Origin: Mytilinidion resinicola
Lineage: Eukaryota; Ascomycota; Dothideomycetes; Mytilinidiales; Mytilinidiaceae
NCBI RefSeq assembly: GCF_010093595.1
Contig: NW_022985459.1
Coordinates: 420,070 to 484,069 of the forward strand
DNA length: 64,000 bases
Reading direction: 5' to 3'
Shown here in pieces: positions 45,837-58,142 of the stretch; positions within the stretch are counted from its first letter, which is position 1, and each line of letters starts with the position of its first letter. The notes beneath the pieces were generated by a model. It did not search any database and was not told where the DNA came from. It saw nothing but the letters and a program-made list of their open reading frames with translations. A program made the translations under genes and the position numbers.

Positions 45837-46572
45837 ATATCACGGCGGGCGGATACTTTCCAGTAGCTAAATCACTCAATTGGGAGAACGGGAAGGTTAG
45901 ATTTTTTTTGAGATTTGTTTATAGTCACCTATCCCGTGACCGATTACGGCAATACGAATAACGACTGTCCCACCTTATCGACATCTTTACGGTTCTAAAT
46001 CGTCTTTTTTTTCACCGTTTTATTCAGTGTCTGTCTCGATTCATGCTGTCCGTCAGTTACTCAACAAGAGAACAATCACGTGACTGCGCCTGCTCTCCCG
46101 AAGCTATTACCTATGATTATCACACTAGGTTGCACGCTTCAATAGCCATCTAACAAGGTATACCAATGTGTGCCAAACTCATTGTTCCTTTTGACCATTC
46201 CTCCTATCTCAGGCTTTCATGATCCGCCCCGGCATCGCGTGTCTTACCACAAAAGTCCCACCTTACCACAAAGATCCCACCTGCAACAGCCCTCATTGCG
46301 CGCTCTTTTACCATGCTGATGCGTTTTTTTTCAGCATTCTATCATGCGATGCTCGTATATACACTGCCGCTTATTCTTATAGCTTATTATCCTCGTCCGC
46401 ATCACGTGCCCTAGTCCTGAGAGTTCAGTTTTAATTCCCTTTACTTTTTGCGCACCCGTCCCGCACACAACACTCTCTCCTATCATTCACATCCCTTCAT
46501 CAAATATCATACGCGTCCATTATTCCCCTATATACACACATTCCCCCGCCCCCTCTCCCGCCCATTACCGCC
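45837..46572. terminator. Convergent 3' intergenic region of STAND and ABC-A genes
   Basis: Both neighbours end here. T-rich runs at 45901-46025 could serve 3' end formation of the plus-strand gene, and C/T/A-rich DNA at 46440-46570 is the 3' flank of the minus-strand gene. No coding frame is convincing. Confidence 0.35.
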
Positions 46573-49500
46573 TCACCTCCTCCAAACCCTCCACCCCCTC
46601 CCCTTCTTCCCAGCCCTAAGCTCCTGCTTCCCCTCATCCTGCTCCTCCTTCCCCACAATCCGCAAGAACACCTGATCCAGTGTCGTCGGCGAGATGGAGT
46701 AGTACTCGAACCCCAGCTCCTCCTTGTTCGCTTCCAGGAGCGCGAAGAGCGACGCTATTCCCGGCGGAGGTCCATTTCCGGATCTGGCATCTTCATCGAC
46801 TTCGTCAACGCTCTCGGCGATCTCGGAATCAGTCTCCTTCTCGCCTTCGTCTCGTAGAGTCGAAGGAGGTGGGTGTGTGTACGCGGCTTGCACAACCCGA
46901 AACCGCAACTGCCCATGCCCGCCCCACTCCTCCCTGCCCACCCTCTTTTGCCTCCCCTCCTCCACATCCTCGTCCTCCACCACCGCCCCCCTCACATTCT
47001 CCCGTATCCACCGTCTCACCTTATCCATCTCCTCCCTCGTCGTCCCCGGCGCACTCCCCAAACACAAATGCACCCCCCACTCGCCCCCCCACCTGCCCCT
47101 CAACGCCCCCGCACTCCCCACCGCCAGCATCCTCCCCTTCATAATCCCGACCCGTGTCGCCAACCGATCCGCCTCCTCCATACTATGCGTCGTAATCAGC
47201 AGCGCCCTGCCCGGCGCCGCAACCCCCAGCAGCGTCTTCCACATGACCCTCTTCGCGGCCGCGTCCATGCCCGAACTCGGCTCGTCGAGCAACAGCACGG
47301 ACGGGTTCCCCATGAGCGCGATAGCGAGGGAGAGTTTGCGCTTATTCCCGCCTGACAACGCGCTCGCGATCCGGGCCGCGAACGGCGTCAGCCCCACCGC
47401 CGCCATCACAGCCTCCACATTGCGCGCGACGTCCCCGACGCCCCTCACGCGGGCGTAGAAGCGCAGATGCTCGGCCGTCGTCATGGCGTCCATGGCGTCG
47501 AACTGCGGACACACGCCCAGCTTCGCCCTCGCGGCCGCTCTATGCGATATGATCGATGTGTCCTCGATGAGGACGTCGCCGCCGCCGTGGTGCGCGGGGC
47601 GGAGGTCGCCGCGGATGAGGGAGATAGTCGTGCTCTTGCCCGCGCCGTTGGGGCCGAGCAGGGCGAAGACGGCGCCGTGGGGGATGGAGAAGGAAAGGTC
47701 GGCGACGGCGGGGACGCCGGCGAAGGATTTGGAGAGGTGCAGGACGCGCAGGCCGGCGGGGGTGGAGCGCTCGGTGGCGGTGGTTTCGAAGGCGACGTCT
47801 GGCGGGAGGGGGTGGGTTTCTTCGGGGTGGGGGAGGCGGTGGCGGGAGAGGAGGGTGAGGAGGGCGGGTTTGTAGCCCGAGTCGTACCAGATGAGGAAGG
47901 TTAGGAGGACGAGGGATTGGAGGATGAGGTAGAGGATTGGGCCGCCGTAGACGGTTATCGCGCCGGGGTAGGAGGCGACTTCTTGGCCGCGGCAGAGGAG
48001 GGAGAACTCGTTGAGGGCGAGGAGCATGCTGCGGAGGAGGTTGCCGGCGGGGGTGATGGTGGCGAGGATGAAGTGGGAGAGGGTGAGTTCGTGGTTGATT
48101 CGGTTTGCAGGGGAGTAGGTAAGGATGCACATGTACCTAGAGCACGGATTAGTTACTATCTGGTTAATTGGCGAAGTCATGGGGCTCACATTATGAAATA
48201 GATAAGGTAGAAGACCGCTTGACCTCCAGCAGCGAAAGCGAACGCGGCCAATTGAGAAGTGACGAAGAGCGAAACCACGTATGCGATCAAAATCGAGGCG
48301 AGTCCGTAAAGAAAGAAGACCACAAAGAGGTAGCCTGGTGCATACCACGCACTAGATGCCTAGTAGCTGTCAGTACGTAGTCTACGGTGAGAGTAGGTTG
48401 GAGAGGAGAGAGCCCGGTGATACGTACTCCTACGAATATCCCAGTTACAATCGCGCTGATAAACAGCACGAACATAAAGTCAAAGGCCAAATACGCCATC
48501 CAAAGAGGAGCAGCTCGGATGCCATTGCTATAATGCAGCGCCCTCACTTTCCTTAGCCGCTCCACGGTAGGATACAACGCAAAGAATCCCGGGTAAGCCG
48601 CCATCGCTAAGCCGAAATACAAAATCAGCTGGAGCGTCTGTCCAGCACCCGGAGCAAAAGGAACCGCAAAACTTTGATACGCCGTATTGATTGAGATTTG
48701 GGTGAGGACACTCGAGAGTGCGTTCTGCGCTACCATAGCATCGACGATGTCGCTATTTCCTAGGTAAGCAATGAGAGGATTCTCGCCAACAGCATCAGAA
48801 AGGAAAAAGCCGCCGGGCGTGACGTTGTGGTAATGAGTCGCGATGAAGTCTTGGAAGTCTTCAACGGTGTCGAGCAGGTGGAAAGCGGACGCATTCTGGC
48901 CTGACCTCTTGACTATTTCATCAATTGGGACCAGAGACGGAGGTCCGAGTGGGATGAAAGCCGTGCCGTGCTTGGTGTTTAGAGAGAAGACCCTGGGGGT
49001 TGTGGACTGTGCGCCCGGCTCGCAGCCTACGGCAGAGAAATTACTAATGAACAATGTCACAAGTCCAGCAGTAATTATTGGAATGAGAACCGCGACGACG
49101 TAAGGGAGGTAGTTGCGACGAAGAATAGCGATCCTCTTCATGAACAAGATCCAAGTCTGCTGGGGCATAGTAGTTCCCTTTCCGGTCGACATCTGAGGTC
49201 CCTTTTCATCTTGTGACGACCCGTCCAGGATAGGTACTCCATCTAGGTCCTTACGCGACGGATCAGATCGAAGTATGGTAGGCGTATCGGGTTCGTCTTC
49301 TCTGACCTCTTCGGCCAGATTGAGGAATACATTTTCGAGCGTAGGCCCACTGATGTCGTAGCCTTGAATTCCCTGTCTTTCAAAAGTATTCACGAGTCGA
49401 GATGTCTCGGCAGAGTCTTTCGGTAGGAACGTAGTCTGGTCATAGGACGTTTGTATCGGAATGTCCTCAAACTCTTCAGTAGCGGTGTACTCGAGATTTG

Positions 49501-51727
49501 CTGGTAGAGTTACTCGGTACCCGCCGCCATGGTGATGCTTCAACTCGACCGCTGAACCTTCCGCTTTCAGATGGCCCTTCGAAAGCACGACGATGTGATC
49601 AGACAAAATGTCAGCTTCGTCGAGGAAATGCGTCGTGAGAAGAAGTGTCCGGAGGCCTCGTTCCGCGAGTAAAATGTCCCAAATCTTCCTCCGAGACAAA
49701 GGATCGAGTCCGGAGGAGACCTCATCAACGCAACACACTCTACTCCCACCCGTAAACATCATAGCAAGCTGCAATTTCCTTTTTTGTCCTCCGGAAAGCG
49801 TTTCCGACTTTGCCTTGAGCTTATGACCGAGATCGCATGCCTTGACAAGGTCCTCGACCTGAAATTTCCCATCGGCCGCGTCCATAGATTTCAACCGGTT
49901 GAAAATCTTGACGTGTTCAAAGACAGTAAGCTCGTCCCAGAGCACATTCTTCTGCGGACAAAGGCCGAGTCCTCCGGTCCCGTCCAGCTCGATAGAGCCG
50001 CTGGTGATGCTGTTGAGGCCGGAGATCGCATCAAGCGTCGTAGATTTCCCGCTTCCGTTTGCACCCAAGAGCACCATGATCTGACCTCGGCGAGCGGACC
50101 AACTTACGTCGTTGACGGCATACACCGTGTTCTTCGTCTTGATTCCAATTCTCGACAGTACCAGGCGTCGGAACCAACTCGGTTGGAAATGCTTAGAAAA
50201 ATTAGTTAGTTCGATAGCATTTTGATTATCTGGCGAGGAAATGGCCATCTTGCGATCCTTGGATGCGGTCCCATACAGCCATCTCTCGACAAATGCGCCT
50301 AGCACGGGGTATAGCATGATCTGGATGATAAGGAAGACCCAGAGGGCGATCCCGGGAAGGTGCCAAGGGCTGTTCGGAGCGCCTTTGACGAGATTCGTAG
50401 CGCGAGAAACCTTTTCGAAATGGGCCATGTAGATGATGAAGAATGTGTAGTTCATCGGCGGGAATAGTAGACTCATGACCGCAACTGCGCCAGTGCTGTA
50501 GGGTCCGGCGACTTGCGCGATGATGGCGAGGACTATTGACGCGATCGTAATAGTAATCCCGGATAATTGAGCTTTGTGAAAGAAGCTAGCGCCAAATATC
50601 GAGAAGCTAGAGAGGGAAAGGCCAGCCAAGATATGGTAGAAGATGGGTATTGCGACCGATGTTGTTGGAAATGCCAACCGTTGCATTATAATAGACATTA
50701 TGATCCAACCTGGAAGATAGATGATATCGAAAGCGAGATGGTTGGAAAGCAGGCGCGCTGCCTGCGTATGCCAACCCTTCGAAGCTGGAGTCATAGCTTC
50801 GATCAATTGAGAGATACCAAGCTCTCGCTCAGACGCCATCTGTCCTGTAAGTTGGTATGTAACTCCGCAGATGCCAATGAAAAATGCCACAGCAAGGATA
50901 TCGATCAGCGCCGCCATATACAAGTGCCGTACTTCCACATCGCGCTCATGGGCAGTCAGTAATGTGAATGGGTATTCGTCGATCGCTTGAGGCAATTCTG
51001 TCTGGTTCAAGGACGCAATTGCGGTGTCGATAGCGTGCTGAAAAGGCAGGATATAGAGCTCAGCGTCGTTATCATGACGATTGACAAATATCCGTTCCCC
51101 AAGATTGCCGTCTGCTCTGAGTGTGTAATTCCACATTCCATCTCCGCCTTCGGTAGGCGATGCATGGAAGCTTGCGGCGCCATAGCAGGTGCTGACTCCA
51201 CGCAAAGAGCTTGGGCAGATCGTGAAGAGCTCTTCGTCTGTTTCGGCGACTCGTACTTTCTTTCCAGCCCTTGTTACAAGCGATGACACGGAGCTGATCA
51301 CATCTTCAATTTGCCCGCCAGTGTGACCATTGTTGATGAAAACTACAGTGTCCCTGCCTCCTTGAGCAGCGGCCAGCGCATTGTCCAGACTCCGTATTGG
51401 GACCGGGGTCCCAATGCCGAAGTCTGAAGGGGGTACGAAGAAATTCTTAGCGTAGGAAATGAAGAACATCTGTGTCGATCACGAGTCAGCATATGCCTAT
51501 CCAATTCATTGTTCATCTCCCGGACTAATTCACATGAATGGCTCGGCTTGATTTGAGAATGCGGGGATTGAGCCACAGCCCCACGGGGTAGACTGCATGA
51601 AAATGTCGGCACTTACAAACAGTATGGGCAAGAAAAACGCTCGGAGAGTAGTCGCGAACCAGTGTCGGACGAATACTATGAGGAGGTTCTTGTACGTGAG
51701 GGTCCATGTCTGGCGGAGGAATGCCAT
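46573..51727 (-). CDS. Full-length ABC-A subfamily transporter (4 exons)
   Basis: Exons on the minus strand: 51727-51617, 51469-48428, 48359-48190 and 48136-46573 (introns 147, 68 and 53 nt). The joined frame gives about 1628 residues. It starts MAFLRQTWTLTYKNLLIVFV with a first membrane helix, then a long non-cytosolic loop and six-helix domain. NBD1 has Walker A GANGSGKST (about residue 505), signature LSGGQKRKL, Walker B VCCVDEVSSGLDP and switch histidine TTHFLDEAD. A second membrane domain follows. NBD2 has GPNGAGKST (about 1268), LSGGNKRKL, VLLLDEPSSGMD and TTHSMEEAD, and ends in the regulatory-type segment SISPTTLDQVFLRIVG. Both sites look catalytically complete, although NBD1 has VSS in place of the usual PTS or PSS after the Walker B glutamate, a pattern I associate with fungal ABC-A. 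Role: ATP-driven export or flipping, typically of lipids. Confidence 0.95.
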
Positions 51728-53633
51728 CGCGGTGTCGCGTGTCTCGGCCTGCTGCCCGCGCCCGAGCCTCCCGGAGATATCGACGAGGCTTCCGAGGACG
51801 TAGAAGCTGGAGAGAAGAGGAGGAGCCCCTGGATTGAGATGCGAAGGGCAGCTCCAGGTTCCGAAGGAGTTCGTTTCTTTCAAGTCACCAGCGAAAACCC
51901 CACCACCGCTTCGACAGCTAACAGCACCCCAAGCAATGCCAAACGATAGTATCGAAAGAGTGCAATCTTTTGAGCGTGTGAAAGTACACCTCTATGGCCA
52001 AGCTGGAACTTTATTTTGAGCTGTGGTGGGGCTGGGCATAGGTGTGAACCTTGGAAGTGTGTTCAAATTGGCTGGGCGGGGACACATTAAAAAAGAACTC
52101 CTCCCTATATCCGTCGCCCCAGGCTTCTGGTAGCCAATAAAGGAATAGATAATGGATTGACGCTAGCAGAAGAGTACGTAGGCCGAGCATGTATGGTTTA
52201 CATGAGGAAGAGAGGAATCAAGAACGAATGCGATTGCTAAGGAGAGGATGGGAAACGCGGGCTGCAGCAGTTTGAGGCCGCCGCCGCCGAAACGGCGGCA
52301 AGCAGGACGCCAATCGATGACGGCTAGGATTCATGCATCAACCTCCCTCGGGACCCTGGTGCCGAGCGTACACCGTGGCCGGGCGTGCCACCCACGCGGG
52401 GCACAAAAAAGGCGGCACACCAGACCACCAAAATCAGCCGAATCCTAAAAAGTCCGGCCAATCCATCGATATTCTCAGCCGACACAACTAAATACATTTA
52501 GACTATTTTTAGATGGAAACACTCACTTGCTTCGAAATTGTCATTCTGCCTAATTTCAGGGTTTCAGATTGACCTGAAGGCAGTTAAATGAGTTGCGGAA
52601 GAAGCCGACCTGTTTTAGTGTGCCACCTTTTCTGTGCCCCGTGTGCCACCACACCACGCCACAACGCCATTGCCGCCGCTTCGAGAGGCGTTAAAGCTGT
52701 CCGCGGCGACGTGACAGTTGGGCCCGAGATTGGCGAAAAGGGCGGCGTGCCGTGCACCCACAAGTTCCCAAGCCGGCCCGATACCCACTTACCTCAACTA
52801 CAACACCATCTCCTCCATCATCGACTTCATCAGATCTATCAGACTAACAAGCTGACTGATGAGCGCCCTCCAGCTCCTCATGACTCGAAGTTGATGCATG
52901 TAGCCATGCGCCATCGATCACATCCAGTCGATTCCTTTCTTAGGTAGCCGCGGCAGCAGCAGTGCTGTCCATTGGGCTCAATGTCCTCGCTTACATTCCA
53001 TCAAGGCGAGAGAATAATCTTCATACCTAGTTCTGGAAGCTTGCAGTACTTGTTCCGGCTGTCCAGACTTCAAGGGCGGGACATCAAAATGAGGTTACTT
53101 CAACTTGATCCTTGGTTCGCGTCTACGAATATCTCGTCCTTCGGGTTCAACCAATAGGAACTCACGTTCTTTCGCCATTCATTACTGCTGTGGCATGCTT
53201 GAGTCGAGATTGACCCAGTCAGATATAGTCACATCGTGTTTAGCTTATGAGTTGGAGGTCTCGAGTATGTCCGTCCAGGAAGCCGGGCGCACGAGTCACC
53301 AATGCGGATGAGCCGTGAATACCGCAATGTCATTTAAAGCAAGACTTTAGAACTTGAAGGCTCAGCATCTTAGTCATGGGATAAGTAAATGACTGTGTCA
53401 GTATATGATATCGGGTGATAATAGTTCTTATTCCACGTCGCGAAAAAGCCACATAGAAGCAACACCGTAGTATAAATCATTTCTTTACGTCTTCAACCAG
53501 CAGACCAAATTTGAAGTCTTCTGCCACACCGCTTCTATAACTATAACTTCCTCTTGTGCAGTAGCTTCGCAACTCCACAAATCAGCAATATCACCTACCC
53601 CTTGAACAATCCGACCTCTTAGGCTTATTCGCC
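51728..53633. other. Intergenic with an imperfect inverted repeat
   Basis: Between the ABC-A start and the first secreted-protein gene. Arms at about 52387-52421 and 52617-52652 pair in inverted orientation (CGGGGCACAAAAAAGGCGGC against the complement of a similar word). Otherwise I see no gene. A TATAAAT box for the next gene is at 53471. Confidence 0.5.
53471..53477 (+). promoter_or_regulatory. TATA box of secreted-protein copy 1
   Basis: TATAAAT about 160 bp before the ATG at 53634. Copy 3 has a similar box (55822-55830) about 125 bp before its ATG, and both are preceded by the shared word AATACCGCAA. Confidence 0.55.
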
Positions 53634-54228
53634 ATGCGCTACCTCAGCCTACTCGCAATAAGCTCTCTTTTTGCCTCCCAGGCTCAATCCGGCTGGCCCA
53701 AAGGCTGTTACGCATCAGGGCAGCCGTGGTATGCCGAAGATCAAGCCCAAGCATTCCTGCCAACCGTTTGCGACTACCTCGTCAAATTAGGCGGCACTCC
53801 CAATTTCAAAAACAAGGACACACGAACGGCACGCCGAACCTTCATAGAGACGAACGTTCACGATGACGGGCAACGCATCCACGATGACAACGACATGAGA
53901 GTGTACCAGTTCAAAGTTGAGCTAGTAAAGGGGCAAGGCCAGGCTCTCAGAAAAGACGATTGTGTCGCTGTGATGGGACAGATATTCACGGCATTCACTC
54001 TCACCACTGAGCATGATATTGTATCTGGCTGGGGTGAACACAACGAAAGCGGAAGCTTCAGGTATTCGTACGTCACCCTGGTATTGCGAATCTAGTCCCT
54101 TAGCTAATATTGATCTCAGCGTGGACCCGGACATGATGCAGAAGGAGAAGTCGGATACTTGGTGCAATATGACCTGGAACAAAGACGGGTCTATGGTGGT
54201 CAAACCGCTCTTGCCGCTGAGTCTTTAA
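53634..54228 (+). CDS. Small secreted cysteine-containing protein, copy 1 (2 exons)
   Basis: Exon 1 53634-54061 and exon 2 54120-54228, with a 58-nt intron (branch GCTAAT, acceptor CTCAG); product 178 residues. The signal peptide MRYLSLLAISSLFASQAQSG is followed by a mature chain with cysteines in GCYASGQ, TVCDYL, KDDCVAV and DTWCNM. The position matching the RTC motif of the paralogues has Arg (TARRTF), so one disulfide partner may be missing. It is the first of three tandem paralogues on one strand, with TATA box, signal peptide and intron position conserved. Function unknown; secretion and small size make it a candidate effector or cell-wall-zone protein. Longer than copy 3 because exon 2 extends past the shared VDP/ADP motif. 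Confidence 0.8.
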
Positions 54229-54662
54229 TCTGCCCGATAGTCCCGCCTCCCCGGAGTCAGCTTTGCATTTTTTCCTTTGTTAGCTTCGATGCCTCATTTT
54301 TTCGATTTCTCTGGGTTTATAGCGGCCTGCCTTTATGCTGGATTTAGTTGTAGATACTGTGTTTTGGACTCTTCTCAATTCTAGATTTCTTTTAGCATTC
54401 CCAGTGATTTCCTCGATATTCACTGCATTTAATCGTGCTCTTGAGAGAATCCGAAGAATGACAACGTATGCGGAGTCACAGAAGGAGCCACACGCAAAAA
54501 AATAACAACGAACAACCTTCGGTTTATAACATATCTGTTATTTATATCTTGTTCAAAGTCCCGGTTCCCCTAAGCCTTCACTCTTCATCACACTTCTACC
54601 CTAGTCAAGAACCTCTACTCAATACCATTACTTCTTTCTCATTCCACGTCCAACAACTCATC

Positions 54663-55200
54663 ATGATGCACTACCTCAGTCTCCTCTTCTGCGCGTCCGT
54701 TTTTGCTTCCCTCGTACTAGCCAACGGCTATTTCGAGGATGGAGGAGAGCCAGCATTCGCAGTAGAAGAAGCCAATGCCAGCGTCGCAAGCGTATGCAAA
54801 TACCTCCGAACATATCGTGGGGACACATGGTTCTACAACGCCACCTTAGAAAACCGCACCGCCTGCCGTACCTACTCCAGTTTCGACGAACCCACCCAGA
54901 AGACGCTGGACAATTTGGATAAAACGTGGTACTACGAAATCCATCTCATCAGCAACCCTAAGAACGGCCAGAAATAGGGACAAGACGAGTGCGTCACGGT
55001 TTAGCCAAATCGGTTAATGCGGTCTGTGAGTGGGGCGCGGATTTTTCGTATACGAATTGGCGATATTTGTAAGCTCCTTTACTCCGAGAGGTCTATAGGC
55101 TTTCTGGGCTAATACTTGGGGCAGGGCGGACCCGAATAAGATACCCTGTCAGCAAAAGTGGGCCGATCACAGTCCAGCAGTCGATAATCTCATGAACTGA
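54663..55200 (+). pseudogene. Small secreted protein, copy 2, inactivated
   Basis: Begins MMHYLSLLFCASVFASLVLA, a good signal peptide; the second ATG (54666) aligns with the paralogues. It keeps SVCKYL and RTACRTY, then has an in-frame TAG at 54975-54977 exactly where the paralogues carry the DDC segment (here QDECVTV). A second TAG and a one-base shift follow before the frame recovers as NAVCEWGADFSYTNW. The intron (55079-55124, branch GGCTAAT) and the last exon (ADPNKIPCQQKW) sit in the same phase as in copies 1 and 3. So the gene died by three lesions in the middle while its ends stayed recognisable. It may still give a truncated secreted peptide. Confidence 0.8.
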
Positions 55201-55821
55201 TTTGGATATGGGTGTTCGGTGAGGAAACCTCGTAGTGTAACTGGGGTTGAGACATTCTTCATGCTCATCTTCCTTTCGATTTCCTTTTCAAGCTTGGTAA
55301 TTTGCGTTGCTTTCCCAAGCTTTCTCCAACAAGTTCTTTGAGAAAATTCTATTCTTGTAGCTTTCTGGCGTTCTTGATTAATGCCAGTAGTTACTCATTT
55401 TAGATGCCTGGTTTCGGCTCGATCTTATTTCTATGTTTTTATTAGCATGCTCGGTAATCTCCACGATAATTGCTGTGTTTGATCGTGCTCTTGGGCTGCT
55501 TACTCTTATCATCCATAGTCATATTGTGCTTGCCTCGCAAAGCATAGGTCCGGACTTCGGGGGTATGCTTTTCGATATGAGTCTATCACATAAGTCATCG
55601 AAGTGGAAGAGCCATGAGCCATAAATACCGCAAGAATACTTTGAGGTATACGGAGTCTGCGCGCCCCTGAATCATCACAAACATACTCCTCGTTTCAGAA
55701 TAATAGAATGACTGTTCTACATGGCGAAGAATGGCGACGGTCGTTCTGCAAACTAGAATAGTCAACCCGGCAAAGAGAAGTATGAATCACCTTTCTTGAG
55801 TCAAATGAGTTTTCGCAGGAA

Positions 55822-55830
55822 TATATAAAT
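55822..55830 (+). promoter_or_regulatory. TATA box of secreted-protein copy 3
   Basis: TATATAAAT about 125 bp before the ATG at 55952, matching the arrangement in copy 1. Confidence 0.5.
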
Positions 55831-55951
55831 CTTTCGCATCCGCTGCACAACATTTTACAATCCATACCCCGTTTACAAATTACAACCTCGAAAGGCCAAA
55901 TAATCCACCAACTTTTGCGAATCCGTTTATCATCCATTACATCCTACCACT

Positions 55952-56414
55952 ATGAGCTACCTCAGGCCTCTCTTCCTAGCTTCATCCTTTGTGCCGCTCG
56001 CTCTAGTGGCTGCATCCTCCCCCCAGTGCTTTGCGAAGGGCCAGGGACAATTCGCCAAAGACGAAGCCACCGCAGCCCTGAACAACGTCTGCGATGAACT
56101 CCTCTACGGGGGTTTGGCGCCCAAGCCATCTGTCGATCTCCAGAAGACACAATCAACATGCCGCACCTTCCCAGACTACCCAGGCAAGGCATACCAGTTC
56201 ACGATCGAGCCCCTCATGGCAGCGGAACACAAGAAACTCACACACGATGATTGTGCCACGTTATTGTCGGATATTTTGGATGAGTGCGCACGTGGAGGCT
56301 GGGATCGTACCGACCATGGCGAGTTCGAGTTAAGGTACGCGCCAGTGTTCGAAGACTTCTACCTCTGTAGCTAACGATGATTTCAGGGCCGACCCACAAG
56401 GAACGCAGTGTTGA
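55952..56414 (+). CDS. Small secreted six-cysteine protein, copy 3 (2 exons)
   Basis: Exon 1 55952-56334 and exon 2 56387-56414, with a 52-nt intron (GTACGC donor, GCTAACG branch, TTCAG acceptor); product 136 residues. Signal peptide MSYLRPLFLASSFVPLALVA. The mature protein has six cysteines: SPQCFAKG, NNVCDEL, QSTCRTF, HDDCATL, LDECARGG and TQC at the end, consistent with three disulfides. The shared framework with copies 1 and 2 is an aromatic/Gly-rich start, DEA...VC, a C-RTF motif, a beta-like YQFTIE, then DDC...C. It is the best-preserved member. No named family is recognised; candidate apoplastic effector by inference. Confidence 0.82.
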
Positions 56415-56628
56415 ACGCAGGGACGATCAGGAATGGCAGTGGCCGGGAAGAGGCGACGTGGTCTTATCTTTCTCTTCGAGTCTCCGAAACTTGCGAGGGA
56501 CCTTGTATCTTCATGTGCTTATTCTTAAGGAATCTTCCACAGTGTTGGGTCTTTCTGGCTTCCTGGCTTTCTACTTCTTGACTCTTGGTAGTCGTAGACA
56601 TCATGTTTCGAGCTGTATAGAAGTCATC

Positions 56629-56662
56629 ACGGGCTCGTGCACGCTACGGGCTCGTGCACGCT
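56629..56662. repeat. 17-bp perfect tandem duplication
   Basis: ACGGGCTCGTGCACGCT occurs at 56629-56645 and again at 56646-56662, downstream of secreted-protein copy 3. Confidence 0.9.
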
Positions 56663-56762
56663 TTGATCACGCATCACCACCAACTTCAAAGCCTCACAAC
56701 TCAATCAAATATGAATGGATTTCTACCAAATTGAAATACAAGAGCCTTTTGGTGTTTCACTT

Positions 56763-57835
56763 TCATTCTATAACCACCACGGAGTCGTCGTGCCATTTGG
56801 GGGGGTTGCGCATTCGCTGAGGCCGGCCAGAGGTCGCCTTCACAACCCCATCCTCCCCCTCGCACTCCTGCTCAGCAGAAGGCTCCTCAGGAATAGTGAA
56901 TACAACCGTCTTAGCCTTCTGCTTCTGCTGCATCAATTTGCTCTTCTCTTTGAGCTGCTTGTTGAACTCACGTGCATAATGAGCCTCATCTGCAGCGCGC
57001 TTCTTCTCGCCCTCAGCATCTAGCTGATGCTTTTTCTTAGTAGCTTTGCTAGCCTTCGTCATTTCCTTAATTCTTTGCTTGTCATCCTTTGCTAGCTTCC
57101 TGCGCACCTTATCCTCTGCCTTGCGAGCAATATCAGCTTCCTTAGCATCCTTCTTCTCTTAGTAGAGCTTATGTGCCTGCTGCACCTTATTAGGTAAATA
57201 GATAATAGCTCTACCACTATTATTAGAGGCTAGAATCTAAAAGAAATTCTTCTACTTCTTCCTCTTCCTCTATTCTATCTTAAACGCTTCCTGGTAGCCT
57301 TAAATATAGCTTTAAAAAAGTAAATTAGTTGCTATAAGCTTATAAATATCCTAGGTAAAAGCCCTTACTTATCTATTAGTCTTAGATTAAACTATATCTT
57401 CTACCACCTCTTTTAGCCGGGTTTCTATCTTTTTCTAATTACTAGCTGTAAGAATTAAGTTTATAAAGTTGCTAAAAAATAGGTTTTTTTTATTTTTTTT
57501 CTTTTTAATATTAAATTAGTCTAATACTATATTAGGATCCTAGGGGTGTATACTAGTCCTTTTCCACCTACTAGCTATATTCTTTAGTATTATAGCCTTC
57601 TCCTATACTATCTAAAACATCCTAAAAAAGTTCCTTTTTATAAAGTATAAAAATTCTTTAGAATTTAAAATAAACCGGTTTAATTTAGTTAAGTAGTAAA
57701 TAGCTAGAGGAGAAAAAAGAAAAATATCTAGAGGCTAAAGCCGGTAAGTTAAATAAGAAGAATAGATAGCTAGGAGAATCTTATTCTTATAATAGTACTT
57801 AATAAACTTTATATTTATATAAAAACTGTGCCTAT
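56763..57835 (-). mobile_element. RIP-degraded DNA-transposon remnant (transposase C-terminus)
   Basis: The minus-strand frame 57107-56763 codes a Lys/Glu/Ala-rich coil (KLAKDDKQRIKEMTKASKAT) and ends GRPQRMRNPPKWHDD, like the tail of fungal pogo/Fot1-type DDE transposases. Upstream, at 57160-57300, the frame continues through stops as KVQQAHKLY and IIYLPNKV-like words. From about 57150 to 57835 the DNA turns AT-rich with many TAG/TAA codons, as expected from RIP. No catalytic DDE triad or terminal inverted repeat can be read. Confidence 0.6.
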
Positions 57836-57839
57836 TAAT

Positions 57840-58107
57840 TATCACGGTCTTGGGCGGCAGAATTGCCCTAGCTAGCTCGGGCAGGTAGGTAGAAGTAATA
57901 ACTGAATTCACTACGTGTTCTATAATGCACGGCAGGCAGGCGGGTTGAATAACAAGACGTAGCTTAAGGAGCTATAAGGAGGCAGGGCGGCGGTCGGCAG
58001 GTATACTCCTGCCAAGGCTCGCATAGGCCCTTGCAACAAGGCCTCTCGCCGGGTCCTAACATCACGTGTTACGCTGTGCAGCAAGCTTCACCGTTCAAGC
58101 CGTGACA
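57840..58107 (-). repeat. Downstream (3') LTR of a Ty3/Gypsy element
   Basis: 268 bp running from TATCACGG to CCGTGACA; the first word is the terminal inverted repeat TGTCACGG with one TG-to-TA change. The first 221 bp repeat at 63780-64000 with five differences, all transitions. A purine-rich tract on the minus strand directly abuts 58108, so the element reads right to left and this is its 3' LTR. Confidence 0.9.
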
Positions 58108-58130
58108 GTACTCCCCTCCTTACGGCCGAA
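58108..58130 (-). other. Polypurine tract of the chromovirus
   Basis: On the minus strand, AAGGAGGGGAG lies a few bases before the LTR boundary at 58107, where plus-strand priming would occur. Confidence 0.6.
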
Positions 58131-58142
58131 CTCCGTTGAGGC

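Noticed and set aside
46680..47875. Long plus-strand open frames (up to about 240 codons) antisense to the ABC-A gene
   Set aside because: They are shadows of GC-rich minus-strand codons; the minus frame carries all ABC motifs in order.
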